Shown piece by piece: positions 9,463 through 17,108 of a DNA stretch of 25,429 nucleotides; within the stretch, counting starts at the first letter, position 1, and each line of letters begins with the position of its first letter. The notes below the pieces were generated by a model that worked only from the letters and a program-made list of their open reading frames with translations, had not been told where the DNA came from and made no database searches. This stretch comes from JAHDBG01 sp963922685 (GTDB lineage Bacteria > Pseudomonadota > Gammaproteobacteria > Chromatiales > Chromatiaceae): positions 1 through 25,429 of the forward strand of contig CAWUJM010000024.1 in the NCBI GenBank assembly GCA_963922685.1, given 5' to 3'. Position numbers and translations under genes: made by a program.

Positions 9463-10788
9463 TCATTGAGTATCTGATATGAGATCGGCAGTCAGAACTG
9501 CGCCATCCGATGCAACCTGCCGGGTATGTACCGGCACAATCCGGTTCGCCAGGTCAGTATCTGGTACAGTATGCACCCGCACCCGCAGATAATTTGGTGT
9601 GTAGCCCTGCCATGCCCGGCCAGCCGCTGTCTGTGTTGATTGCCCTTCAATCAGGACCGGATAGTCACGTCCGACATGTTGTTCCAGCACAGATCGTCTG
9701 TGTTCAGTCGCTATCTGGTGCAGCTGTGCACTACGTGCACGCTGCACGGCCCGGCTCACCGGGGACGGTAATTCTGCCGCCCGGGTACCTGCCCGGGCGG
9801 AATAGCTGAAGATATGAATATGCGCAAAACGAATCTGCTCAACAAAATCCAGAGTCTGCTGCCATTCAGCCGCTGTTTCACCGGGAAAGCCGACGATGAT
9901 ATCGGTGGTCACAGTAATATCGGCGATCTGCTGACGCGCCCGGGTGATCATCTCAGCAAATGTAGTGGTCTTACAACGCCGGGCCATACGCCGCAACACA
10001 CTGTCTGAACCGGACTGCATCGGCAGATGCAGATGCGGCATCAGACGCGGATCGTCAAACAATTGCCAGAAATCAGGCGGAATATCCCAAGGTTCGACCG
10101 AACCCAGACGAATACGCGGCATGGTCGTTTCACTCAGTACCGCCTGCACCAGTTCAGTCAGTGTGAGTCCCAGATCCTGCCCATATCCGCCCAGATGCAC
10201 GCCCGTCAGCACAACTTCGTGTACTTCTGCGCTCAGAGCCTGAATCTCAGCAATGATCTCTGCCAGCGGGCGGCTGCGCTCTGCACCCCGCGCCAGCGTC
10301 ACCACACAATAGGTACAGCGATAACGACAGCCGTCCTGTACCTTGATGAACGCACGCTGCCGACCCCGCGCTAACAGACTGTCTGCATCCGGTTCAGTGG
10401 CCGATTGTGGCATCACCGGCAGAGCAAAGGCCTGGCGGGTCAGTTCCACCAGCTGATCCTTTTCGTGGTTGCCCACTATCAGGTCAATGCCCAGTTCTTC
10501 TGCCACCTGTGGCTCAGCCAGACTGCTGTAACAACCGCTTACCACCAGCTTCGCCTGCGGATTCTGCCGTTGTGCCCGCCGGATCAGATTACGCGATTTA
10601 CGCACCGCCTCCTGCGTGACGGCGCAGGTATTCACCACCACCATGTCAGCGCAGGCCGCATCCGGGGTAATCGCCATACCCTGTGCGCGGAAGTCCCGTG
10701 CCCAAGTCTCCAGTTCCGCCTCATTCAGACGACAGCCCAGTGTCTGCAGGTGCACTGAAGTCACAGGCAACTCGTTCACAGCCCCCAT
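9463..10788 (-). CDS. mtaB: tRNA t6A37 C2-methylthiotransferase (MtaB type)
   Basis: MtaB is a radical-SAM enzyme that adds a methylthio group to t6A37 of ANN-decoding tRNAs, giving ms2t6A. I use the ATG at 10788 (MGAVNELPVTSVHLQTLGCRL cut to its core TLGCRLNEAE), 441 residues; the frame is open from 10845. The N-terminal MTTase domain has its three cluster cysteines at 19, 55 (NTCAVT) and 86 (SGCYSSL). The radical-SAM CxxxCxxC is Cys154, Cys158, Cys161 in DGCRYRCTYC. A TRAM-like tail follows. TLGCR-N-E near the start is more like MtaB than MiaB or RimO. The start overlaps the end of the upstream nuclease remnant by 13 bases. Confidence 0.88.
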   Translation of the reverse strand: MGAVNELPVTSVHLQTLGCRLNEAELETWARDFRAQGMAITPDAACADMVVVNTCAVTQEAVRKSRNLIRRAQRQNPQAKLVVSGCYSSLAEPQVAEELGIDLIVGNHEKDQLVELTRQAFALPVMPQSATEPDADSLLARGRQRAFIKVQDGCRYRCTYCVVTLARGAERSRPLAEIIAEIQALSAEVHEVVLTGVHLGGYGQDLGLTLTELVQAVLSETTMPRIRLGSVEPWDIPPDFWQLFDDPRLMPHLHLPMQSGSDSVLRRMARRCKTTTFAEMITRARQQIADITVTTDIIVGFPGETAAEWQQTLDFVEQIRFAHIHIFSYSARAGTRAAELPSPVSRAVQRARSAQLHQIATEHRRSVLEQHVGRDYPVLIEGQSTQTAAGRAWQGYTPNYLRVRVHTVPDTDLANRIVPVHTRQVASDGAVLTADLISDTQ

Positions 10789-11396
10789 ACCGACACGGTA
10801 CGACCAGCAACCCGTTCTGTCCGGTGCCAGATCTTTTCTTCCCATGTCACCTCAGACCGCCGGTCAAAGATCAGTAAATGTAATTCATCTGCCGCGCATT
10901 TATCCGCATAGTCCACAGTTTGTGCCAGACCACGTTGCAGCGTCGTGTCCAGTGCACCATGACGTATCTTCAGTTCCAGCACGATACGCTGCACCTCACC
11001 CTGAAAACCGGTCTGTTTATCTGTCGGCCATTCGATGAACAGATCCGTACGGCGCCGTCCCAGCCCGTATTCGCGATAGATCCGTCCGCCACCATTCACA
11101 ATCCGTTGCAGAAACGCCTGTAACAAGCGTGGCATGTCCAGCCGTCGTTCCGGTGTCAGATACCAGTGTTGCTGATGTGTGATACCGATCTGGCGTGTCC
11201 AGACCAGTTCACGCGGGATGCTTTCCTGATAAATACGATTCGCAATCCGGATCTCCGGAAAGGCTAGCAGCACAAAATAACGTTTCTGCCGGACCAGCCG
11301 TTCAATGTGAACCACATCAATCCGCTGTAACGGATCAACCATATAGTGGTCATCCGGTACTGACGGCCCGGCATTATTGAAAAATCGTTCCATCAT
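10776..11396 (-). CDS. Internally deleted AAA-ATPase/PD-(D/E)XK protein, copy 1
   Basis: This 206-residue protein is a shortened member of a family of uncharacterised AAA-like ATPases with a C-terminal PD-(D/E)XK-type domain; a second copy lies at 17935-19490. Residues 1-43 (FFNNAGPSVP, then RYFVL) are the N-terminal cap. They are joined directly to PEIRIANRIYQE, so the Walker A and B region, about 0.9 kb in the other copy, is missing without loss of frame. A second in-frame loss of 29 codons follows MPRLLQAF. The nuclease-like part keeps GLGRRRTDLFIEWP and ELKIR, a plausible D...ExK set, and the family's C-terminal VSVWGL. Its start overlaps the cysS stop (TGATG) and its stop overlaps the mtaB start. 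Whether it is functional is unknown. Confidence 0.75.
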   Translation of the reverse strand: MMERFFNNAGPSVPDDHYMVDPLQRIDVVHIERLVRQKRYFVLLAFPEIRIANRIYQESIPRELVWTRQIGITHQQHWYLTPERRLDMPRLLQAFLQRIVNGGGRIYREYGLGRRRTDLFIEWPTDKQTGFQGEVQRIVLELKIRHGALDTTLQRGLAQTVDYADKCAADELHLLIFDRRSEVTWEEKIWHRTERVAGRTVSVWGL

Positions 11397-12802
11397 CAGA
11401 TCTTCTGACTGACATGGTGTGTTGATTGACGGCGCCAGCGGGTACCCGCCTGGCTGTCTTCCAGCACAATGCCGACTGCCGCAAGTTCAGCCCGTATCTG
11501 ATCAGCAGTGGCCCAGTCCTTTGCTGCCTTCGCCGCCGTACGCTGCGCGATTTTGTGTTCTATTGCAGCGTCATCTGATCCGATACAGGCAGCACCGCGC
11601 AGATAGTCATCCGGCGCCTGCTGCAACAGGCCCAGAATGCCAGCCAGTGTACGCAAGGTCGCGGCCAGCCCGGCAGCCTGTCCCGGATCGGTCTGACGTG
11701 CCCGGTTGACAGCACGCACCAGGTTGAACAGGACGGCCAGTGCCACCGGCGTGTTAAAGTCATCCGACATTGCGGCATGAAATGCAGCGATCTGATCTTC
11801 GGCACCGACCGGGTCGGCTTCCGGCAGGTCACGTAACGCGGTATACAGGCGGGTCAGGCTGGCACGAGCCTGAGTCAGTTGTTCAGCCGCATAATGCAAC
11901 GGGCTGCGGTAATGACTGGCGAGTATAAAATAGCGTATCTCTTCTGCCGTATAAGTCTGCATCACATCACGTATCGTAAAAAAATTGCCCAGTGATTTTG
12001 ACATTTTTTCATCATTGATACGTACAAAACCGTTATGCAGCCAGTAGTTCACAAACGGATGGCCGGTCGCGGCCTCGGATTGCGCAATTTCATTTTCATG
12101 GTGCGGAAACGCCAGATCAGCACCGCCACCATGGATATCAAACGAATCCCCCAGGGCCCGGGTTGACATAGCAGAACATTCAATATGCCAGCCAGGTCGG
12201 CCCGGTCCCCAGGGAGAATCCCAAGACGGCTCGTCCGGTCTGGCACCTTTCCACAACGCAAAATCAAGTGGATCCTGCTTTTGTTCACCTGGCTGAATAC
12301 GGGCACCGACCTGCAGATCGGCCAGGGTCTTACCGGATAACCGGCCATAGTCCGCAAAGCTGTTAACCCGATAATACACATCACCGTTCTCAGCCGGATA
12401 CGCATGACCCTTGTCAATCAGGCACCGGATCATCGCGACGATTGCCGGGATGTGTTCCGTCGCACGTGGCTCAGCACTCGGTGGCAGGACATGCAGTGCT
12501 GCTGCATCTTCACGCATCGCCTGGATATAGCGCGCTGTCAGAGTCTGCCAGGGTTCATCATTTTGCAGTGCCCGCCGGATAATCTTGTCATCAATGTCAG
12601 TGATGTTGCGGACATAAGTGACCTGATAGCCAGCGGCCTGCAGATAGCGATAGATCATGTCAAACACAACCAGCACCCGGGCATGGCCCAGATGGCACAA
12701 GTCATACACGGTCATGCCACACACATACAGTCTGACCTGACCGGCCTGAAGCGGTGTAAAGACCTCTTTCTGCCGGGTCAGGGTGTTATACAACATCAGC
12801 AT
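11396..12802 (-). CDS. cysS: Cysteinyl-tRNA synthetase
   Basis: CysRS is a class I synthetase that charges tRNA-Cys. The ATG at 12802 gives 468 residues; the ATG at 12796 is equally possible by homology (MLYNTLTRQKE), and the frame is open to 12853. The HIGH-type motif is HLGH at 37-40 and KMSKS is at 266-270. The zinc ligands Cys28, Cys209, His234 and Glu238 fall at the same residue numbers as in E. coli. The C-terminal anticodon-binding part ends with DSQAGTRWRR. It lies 16 bases after trmJ and ends on the start of the ATPase/nuclease remnant. Confidence 0.97.
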   Translation of the reverse strand: MLMLYNTLTRQKEVFTPLQAGQVRLYVCGMTVYDLCHLGHARVLVVFDMIYRYLQAAGYQVTYVRNITDIDDKIIRRALQNDEPWQTLTARYIQAMREDAAALHVLPPSAEPRATEHIPAIVAMIRCLIDKGHAYPAENGDVYYRVNSFADYGRLSGKTLADLQVGARIQPGEQKQDPLDFALWKGARPDEPSWDSPWGPGRPGWHIECSAMSTRALGDSFDIHGGGADLAFPHHENEIAQSEAATGHPFVNYWLHNGFVRINDEKMSKSLGNFFTIRDVMQTYTAEEIRYFILASHYRSPLHYAAEQLTQARASLTRLYTALRDLPEADPVGAEDQIAAFHAAMSDDFNTPVALAVLFNLVRAVNRARQTDPGQAAGLAATLRTLAGILGLLQQAPDDYLRGAACIGSDDAAIEHKIAQRTAAKAAKDWATADQIRAELAAVGIVLEDSQAGTRWRRQSTHHVSQKI

Positions 12803-12818
12803 GGTGTGATCACTCTGG

Positions 12819-13550
12819 TCATGGTGCGGACGACAGGCCGCGTTGTACCGCACTCAGGATACCGCGCAGCATCTGAACCTCGCGCTGTACCGGGGTAGCC
12901 CGTTGCAGCAGATGCTGCAGCCGGTGCATCGTGCTGCGTTCACGGCCCGGTCGCACAAAGCCGATCTGCAGCAAAGTGGCCTGCAAATGACTGAACAGAC
13001 CGGCCTTCTGGGCACTGGTTGCCGGCTGATCGCGCGGATCAGCCGGCGCAGAGGCGGTTGCGCTGCCGGATAGTGCCAGCATCCGGCATTCATACGTCAG
13101 AATCTGCACTGCCATAGCCACATTCAGTGAGCCATAGTCAGGCTCAGTCGGCACATGCACCCAATGGGTGCACTGATCCAGTTCATCCCGGGTCAGACCG
13201 GACGATTCACGCCCGAATACCAGTGCTGACAGGCCGGTCTGTTGCTGTGCCAGGGCTGCACAGGCCTTCGGATCCAGGGCCTGCCAGGGTGCTTCACGCT
13301 GACGCGCACTGCTACCGATGACACAGGTGCAGTCCGCAGTCGCACGCATTAAGTCAGGGACAACCGCCGCATTGTTTAATACACTATGTGCCCCGGAAGC
13401 CCGGGCAACCGCTATCGGCGAGGACGGGTCACACTGTGGCTGTACCAGCACCAGCTGGCTGAACCCCATCGTCTTCATCGCCCGGGCTGCCGCACCGATA
13501 TTACCGGGATGGCTGGTTCCGACCAGCACGATACGCACTGATTCAAACAT
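12819..13550 (-). CDS. trmJ: tRNA (Cm32/Um32) 2'-O-methyltransferase TrmJ
   Basis: TrmJ is a SPOUT-class methyltransferase that modifies the ribose of residue 32 in the anticodon loop of several tRNAs. The ATG at 13550 (MFESVRIVLV) gives 243 residues; a GTG at 13568 is an in-frame alternative. SPOUT features are VGTSHPGNIGAAARAMKTMG at the start, VFGRESSGLTRDEL in the middle, and the knot motif PTEPDYGSLNVAMAVQI near residue 130. The C-terminal extension is of the usual TrmJ length. It is followed closely by cysS. The divergent yciO start lies only 25 bases away, so there is almost no room for separate promoters outside coding DNA. Confidence 0.95.
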   Translation of the reverse strand: MFESVRIVLVGTSHPGNIGAAARAMKTMGFSQLVLVQPQCDPSSPIAVARASGAHSVLNNAAVVPDLMRATADCTCVIGSSARQREAPWQALDPKACAALAQQQTGLSALVFGRESSGLTRDELDQCTHWVHVPTEPDYGSLNVAMAVQILTYECRMLALSGSATASAPADPRDQPATSAQKAGLFSHLQATLLQIGFVRPGRERSTMHRLQHLLQRATPVQREVQMLRGILSAVQRGLSSAP

Positions 13551-13575
13551 CTCAGACAGTCTCTCCACAGGTCAG

Positions 13576-14202
13576 ATGCCACCGATCCTCAGTATCCATC
13601 CGGATAATCCACAGCCGCGACTGATCCGCCAGGCGGTTGCCGTGATCCGGCAGGGTGGGATTATGGTGTATCCGACAGATTCATGTTACGCCTTAGGCTG
13701 TCACGCAGGCGACAAGGCGGCACTGCTGCGCCTGCGCACCATTCGCCAGTTAGACCGGAAACACAACTTTACCCTGATCGGTCACAACCTGGCCGAACTG
13801 TCAGCCTGTACCAGACTCAGCAATCCGGCGCATCGCCTGATACGTCATCTGACACCCGGTCCCTACACCTTTATCCTGCCGGCAACCAAGCAGGTACCAA
13901 AGCGGTTGTGGCATCCGAAACGTAAGACCATCGGCATCCGCATTCCGGATAATGCGATTGCGCTGGCATTGTGTGAGCAACTGGGTGAGCCGCTGGTCAG
14001 TACGACATTACATCTGCCGGGCGATGACTATCCCCTGACGGATCCGTACGACATGCAGCACTGTCTGGCACATCAGGTTGATCTGATCCTTGATGGTGGC
14101 TATTGTGGCAACGAACCGACCAGTGTCGTGCGGCTGGATGGTGAGACACCCGAGGTATTACGCCAGGGCAAAGGTGATGTTACCCTGTTTGCACTAACCT
14201 GA
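13576..14202 (+). CDS. yciO: YciO-type Sua5/YrdC family protein
   Basis: The family includes threonylcarbamoyl-AMP synthases, which make the activated intermediate for tRNA t6A37. YciO proteins are a paralogous branch whose role is less clear. The frame opens at 13318 inside trmJ, but the ATG at 13576 begins the homologous part (MPPILSIHPDNPQPRLI), giving 208 residues against about 206 in E. coli. Characteristic stretches are GGIMVYPTDSCYALGC, IRQLDRKHNFTLI, LTPGPYTFILPATK and RKTIGIRIPD. The C-terminus GYCGNEPTSVV and EVLRQGKGDV match YciO rather than TsaC. The site-2 protease gene follows after nine bases. Confidence 0.9.
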   Translation: MPPILSIHPDNPQPRLIRQAVAVIRQGGIMVYPTDSCYALGCHAGDKAALLRLRTIRQLDRKHNFTLIGHNLAELSACTRLSNPAHRLIRHLTPGPYTFILPATKQVPKRLWHPKRKTIGIRIPDNAIALALCEQLGEPLVSTTLHLPGDDYPLTDPYDMQHCLAHQVDLILDGGYCGNEPTSVVRLDGETPEVLRQGKGDVTLFALT

Positions 14203-14211
14203 GGATACCTG

Positions 14212-14874
14212 ATGATGCAGTCACTCAGTCTGATCCAGCAACTGGCGATTATGGCACTACCGCTGGTGTTTGCTGTGACAGTGCACGAAGCAGCCCATGC
14301 CTGGGTTGCGGACAGGCTCGGCGATGATACGGCTCGTTCGCTCGGACGCGTCACCTTTAACCCGATACCGCATATTGATCTGATCGGCACGATCGCCCTG
14401 CCGCTCGGACTGTATGCCCTGTCAGCATTGACGGGTGGTGCCGGCTTTCTGTTCGGCTATGCGAAACCGGTACCGGTGCTGGCGCACCGGTTGCGCCGCC
14501 CGCAACGTGATATGGCCTGGGTGGCACTGGCCGGTCCCGGAGCCAATTTTGCGATGGCGCTGGGCTGGGCGATGCTGTTCGCGGTCGTATCAACCCGGCT
14601 GGATCTGTTTGCTGGCGGTGCTGAATTTTTCGCCTATATGGCGATCTTCGGGGTCATGATCAACGTATTTCTGATGGTGCTGAACCTGCTGCCTTTATTG
14701 CCACTGGATGGCGGACGCATTCTGGCTGCTCTGCTGCCACCCGCCTGGGCGCAGCAGTATGCCAGATCTGAACCCTGGGGCTTCTTCATTTTACTGGGGC
14801 TGTTATTCAGCGGTCTCCTGATGCCGGTGATTCTGCCCATTGTACAGAGGCTGCAACACTGGCTGTTGGTCTGA
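14212..14874 (+). CDS. Site-2 protease family (M50) membrane metalloprotease
   Basis: This 220-residue polytopic membrane protein belongs to the small, PDZ-less M50/site-2 protease group. The zinc site is HEAAH (His25, Glu26, His29) in AVTVHEAAHAWVADRLGD, and the third ligand is Asp166 in NLLPLLPLDGGRI. Several hydrophobic segments surround these motifs. The substrate is not known. An AGGA ribosome binding site lies about seven bases before the start at 14212; a second ATG follows immediately at 14215. It probably shares a transcript with yciO. Its stop codon falls in a short sequence (14872-14882) that matches the end of the repeat found at 15356 and 25157. Confidence 0.9.
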   Translation: MMQSLSLIQQLAIMALPLVFAVTVHEAAHAWVADRLGDDTARSLGRVTFNPIPHIDLIGTIALPLGLYALSALTGGAGFLFGYAKPVPVLAHRLRRPQRDMAWVALAGPGANFAMALGWAMLFAVVSTRLDLFAGGAEFFAYMAIFGVMINVFLMVLNLLPLLPLDGGRILAALLPPAWAQQYARSEPWGFFILLGLLFSGLLMPVILPIVQRLQHWLLV

Positions 14875-15048
14875 ATCGCACCCGGACATCCGCACATTGA
14901 GTTGCGCATTCTTTTTATTCAACTTCAGGGTGACAGGGACCGCTTTGCTCCAGTCAGATTCGCTCAGATCAGCCTGATCAACGAACTTTACTGCAGCTTC
15001 ATCCGTTGCAATGGTTGGCCAGGACTTAAGCGTTCTTATGTTGCTCAT
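14803..15048 (-). pseudogene. brnA: Truncated BrnA-type antitoxin
   Basis: BrnA antitoxins bind the BrnT ribonuclease toxin and repress their operon through a C-terminal ribbon-helix-helix or CopG-like part. Residues 1-54 (MSNIRTLKSWPTIATDEAA, then FVDQADLSESDW, ending NVRMS) look like the conserved N-terminal and middle region. After that the frame reads into sequence antisense to the protease gene, so the DNA-binding C-terminus is missing. The start has a very strong ribosome binding site, AAGGAGGTG at 15064-15056, seven bases upstream, placed inside the toxin gene. The toxin end overlaps this start by 23 bases, the usual toxin-first BrnTA order. Truncated to roughly two thirds; likely defective. 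Confidence 0.65.
14872..14882 (-). repeat. Possible remnant end of the GGTGYGATTCA repeat
   Basis: On the minus strand 14882-14872 reads GGTGCGATTCA, the same first 11 bases as the repeat copies at 15487-15466 (minus) and 25157-25178 (plus). It contains the protease stop codon and lies next to the point where BrnA homology ends. Eleven bases could match by chance, but the position at a truncation boundary suggests a recombination scar. Confidence 0.35.
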
Positions 15049-15256
15049 AGGCTTTCACCTCCTTCTCGTGCATATACCTTGCGCTAACAGGACGGATATA
15101 TCGCTCATCTTCCAGTTTTCTGAATGTAAAAACAACGAAAACATGACGGTTTTCTCTCGTCACTCCGACGGTCCGCATTCGTGGCTCATGCGGACAGGGA
15201 TCAGGAACGTAAAAGGTCATGTGTGATAACACATGCTCAATTTCTTCGCGGGACAC
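15026..15256 (-). CDS. brnT: BrnT-type RelE-fold toxin, 5' end damaged or atypical
   Basis: BrnT is a small RelE-fold ribonuclease that is neutralised by BrnA. The 76-residue frame given uses a GTG at 15256. It contains EEIEHVLSH, then MRTVGVTRENRHVFVVFTF and IRPVSARYMHEKEVKAYEQ, which match BrnT. Translation upstream in the same frame continues the homology: KWDEGNIAHCAKYG at 15298-15257, the typical BrnT start region. No ATG, GTG or TTG lies between there and the in-frame TAG at 15337-15335. An ATG is present at 15324-15322, but in another frame. The start may have been lost by a small indel or substitution, leaving a pseudogene. Confidence 0.6.
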   Translation of the reverse strand: MSREEIEHVLSHMTFYVPDPCPHEPRMRTVGVTRENRHVFVVFTFRKLEDERYIRPVSARYMHEKEVKAYEQHKNA

Positions 15257-15355
15257 ACCGTACTTTGCACAATGCGCTATATTGCCTTCGTCCCACTTAG
15301 GCGATCTCTGAGTTAATTCATACCATTGTATGTGCTACGCTCAGCTTGTTGCCGG

Positions 15356-15487
15356 GGTGTGATTCAAACTGATGTGGCGTAATAGCCAGGGCACATAAAA
15401 TTCTTTTCGGCGTTACCCGCCAGGGGCTGCTCCGAGGGTCGCCGGAAACCTGTGGTAGCAAATCACCACATCAGTTTGAATCGCACC
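15356..15487. repeat. Short element with 22-base terminal inverted repeats
   Basis: Inverted ends lie at 15356-15377 (plus strand begins GGTGTGATTCAAACTGATG) and 15466-15487 (minus strand begins GGTGCGATTCAAACTGATG), with one mismatch in 22. The 132-base element has no internal gene that explains it except part of the 46-codon frame described separately. Inside is a direct repeat, GGCGTAATAGCCAGGG at 15376-15391 and GGCGTTACCCGCCAGGG at 15409-15425. The element looks like a small non-autonomous mobile repeat or a pair of inverted repeat fragments. It sits between the damaged toxin start and murJ. Confidence 0.55.
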
Positions 15488-15553
15488 ACGGATCACTTGT
15501 TCGGTATCAGTGTATTTGTAAGTCACCTTAAATCCGTCATATTGAACTATCAT
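15413..15553 (-). CDS. Small frame carrying the 88-base repeat, locus A
   Basis: A 46-codon frame starts with ATG at 15553 (MIVQYDGFKVTYKYTDTEQ) and stops with TAA at 15415-15413. Codons 10 onward share VTYKYTDTEQVIRGAI and DVVICYHRF with the frame at 25106. The two copies differ within this part by CGT versus AGG, both arginine, which hints at coding. The end, ATLGAAPGG, is not shared. No ribosome binding site is evident. It lies 16 bases after murJ on the same strand. I do not recognise the protein; it may be a fragment of a longer gene. Confidence 0.35.
   Translation of the reverse strand: MIVQYDGFKVTYKYTDTEQVIRGAIQTDVVICYHRFPATLGAAPGG
15441..15528 (-). repeat. 88-base repeat, copy A (inverted relative to copy B)
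   Basis: The minus strand from 15528 to 15441 matches the plus strand 25116-25203 at 85 of 88 positions by eye, with no gaps. Both begin AGGTGACTTACAAATACAC and end GGTTTC-GGC. The flanks on both sides differ, so the boundaries are sharp. The repeat includes the inward 22-base end of the element at 15356-15487. Confidence 0.85.
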
Positions 15554-15569
15554 CGTCTATGTATGGCGT

Positions 15570-17108
15570 TCAGCAGGCTGTGGGTGAGATATGTCGCCAG
15601 CGCATTCCACTGAGCAACGATATCACGATATAGGTTGCCACCCCGAGTGGTATCCATAACAACAGCGACAGAACACGTTGCCACAGTGCCTGATCCAGCC
15701 ATACTGACAATGGTGGTGCCAGCCATATCAGCAGCAGGCTCATCACGCTGCATGCGATCACGATACGCACACAGAACAACCCCCAGCCGGTTCCGGGCCG
15801 GGACACAGTACGCAGACTGCGCCATAACAGAAAGGCATTCAGACCGGCCGACAGGCTGGTCGCCAGTGCCAGACCGGTATGCTGCAGTGGCACAATCAGT
15901 GCGAGGTTAAACACCATATTCGCCGACATGGCGATGATGCCGATACGTACCGGCGTACGGGTATCCTGTTGTGCGTAACAGGCTGCGGCCAGTACCTTGA
16001 TCAGCAGGAAGGCGAGCAGGCCGCTGGCATAGGCCATCAGGCTGAGCCGGGTCATCTGCACATCATGTACCCCGAAGGCATCTGACAGAAACAGGGTTGC
16101 GATGATCGGCCCGGCCAGCACGGCCAGACCCGCTGCAGCGGGAACACCGCAGAATACGATCAGTCGCAGACCCCGGTCCAGATTGCGGGTAAATTCAGCC
16201 GGAGCCTGCCCGACCTGATCACGCGCCAGGCGTGGCAACAGTGCCGTGCTCATCGCCACACCCAGAATACCGAGCGGAAATTCGACCAGACGATCCGAAT
16301 AATACAGCCAGGAGATACTACCGCTGACCAGAAAGGATGCCAGCACCGTATCCAGCAACAGATTGATCTGGGTGACAGAGACCGCAAATAAGGCCGGCAG
16401 CATCAGACGCAGGATACGGGATACCCCCGGATGCCGGAACGAAACCCGGAAACGCGGCAGCAGCTTCAGCTGCGCCAGAAACGGAATCTGAAACACAAAC
16501 TGACTGACACCTGCGATCAACACTCCCCAGGCCAGTGCCACCACCGGCTGTTCCAGCCAGGGACTGAGCCACAAGGCACAACCGATCAGAGACAGATTGA
16601 GCAATACCGGAGTAAATGCCGGCACAGCAAACCGGTTGTGTACCTGCAGCACACCACCAGCAAACGCAGTCAGAGAAATAAAAAACAGATATGGAAAGGT
16701 CAGGCGTAACATCTCGCCTGCTAATGCCAGCTTCTCCCCGGCACCCTCATCCGCTACCCAGCCGATCGCAAACAAGCCGACAATCACGGGTGCAAACAAC
16801 ATTCCTGAAACAGAGACCAGAAATAATATGAGTGCCAGAGTGCCTGCCACATGATCAACCAACGACTTCAGGTCTGCCAAGCTGCGCTGTACCCTGTATT
16901 CAGTCAGTACCGGCACAAAGGCGGTGGCAAAGGCACCTTCAGCAAATAACCGGCGTAAAAAATTCGGAATCCTGAACGCAACAAAAAAGGCATCCGTAAA
17001 CGCATTTGCTCCGAAGCTGTGCGCAAACACCAGATCACGCCCGAACCCCAGCAGTCGTGATAAGGTGGTATAAAAACCTACCGTTGAGACAGCACGAAAT
17101 AATGACAG
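15570..17108 (-). CDS. murJ: Lipid II flippase MurJ
   Basis: MurJ is the MOP-superfamily transporter that flips lipid II to the periplasmic face of the inner membrane. It has about 14 hydrophobic segments. The N-terminal signature is TLSRLLGFGRD, then DAFFVAFRIPNFLRRLFAEGAF. The frame has an ATG at 17144 (524 residues), but homology to E. coli MurJ begins near VLSLFRAVSTVGF. A CTG at 17108 is preceded by AAGGAG (17121-17116) at seven bases, so I favour this unusual start (512 residues). The stretch 17144-17109 would then be leader. Either way the start region overlaps the divergent phosphopantetheinyl transferase gene. The 3' end adjoins the repeat scar region. Confidence 0.93.
   Translation of the reverse strand: MSLFRAVSTVGFYTTLSRLLGFGRDLVFAHSFGANAFTDAFFVAFRIPNFLRRLFAEGAFATAFVPVLTEYRVQRSLADLKSLVDHVAGTLALILFLVSVSGMLFAPVIVGLFAIGWVADEGAGEKLALAGEMLRLTFPYLFFISLTAFAGGVLQVHNRFAVPAFTPVLLNLSLIGCALWLSPWLEQPVVALAWGVLIAGVSQFVFQIPFLAQLKLLPRFRVSFRHPGVSRILRLMLPALFAVSVTQINLLLDTVLASFLVSGSISWLYYSDRLVEFPLGILGVAMSTALLPRLARDQVGQAPAEFTRNLDRGLRLIVFCGVPAAAGLAVLAGPIIATLFLSDAFGVHDVQMTRLSLMAYASGLLAFLLIKVLAAACYAQQDTRTPVRIGIIAMSANMVFNLALIVPLQHTGLALATSLSAGLNAFLLWRSLRTVSRPGTGWGLFCVRIVIACSVMSLLLIWLAPPLSVWLDQALWQRVLSLLLWIPLGVATYIVISLLSGMRWRHISPTAC

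Noticed and set aside
13318..13575. N-terminal extension of the yciO frame into trmJ
   Set aside because: It is antisense to trmJ, and YciO homology starts precisely at the ATG at 13576.
14803..14884. C-terminal 27 residues of the antitoxin frame as a genuine domain
   Set aside because: They are antisense to the end of the site-2 protease gene and resemble no antitoxin C-terminus.
15356..15487. A tRNA gene suggested by the GATTCAAACT string, which resembles a T-loop
   Set aside because: No cloverleaf, no acceptor stem and no CCA-compatible end could be formed; the string belongs to an inverted repeat.
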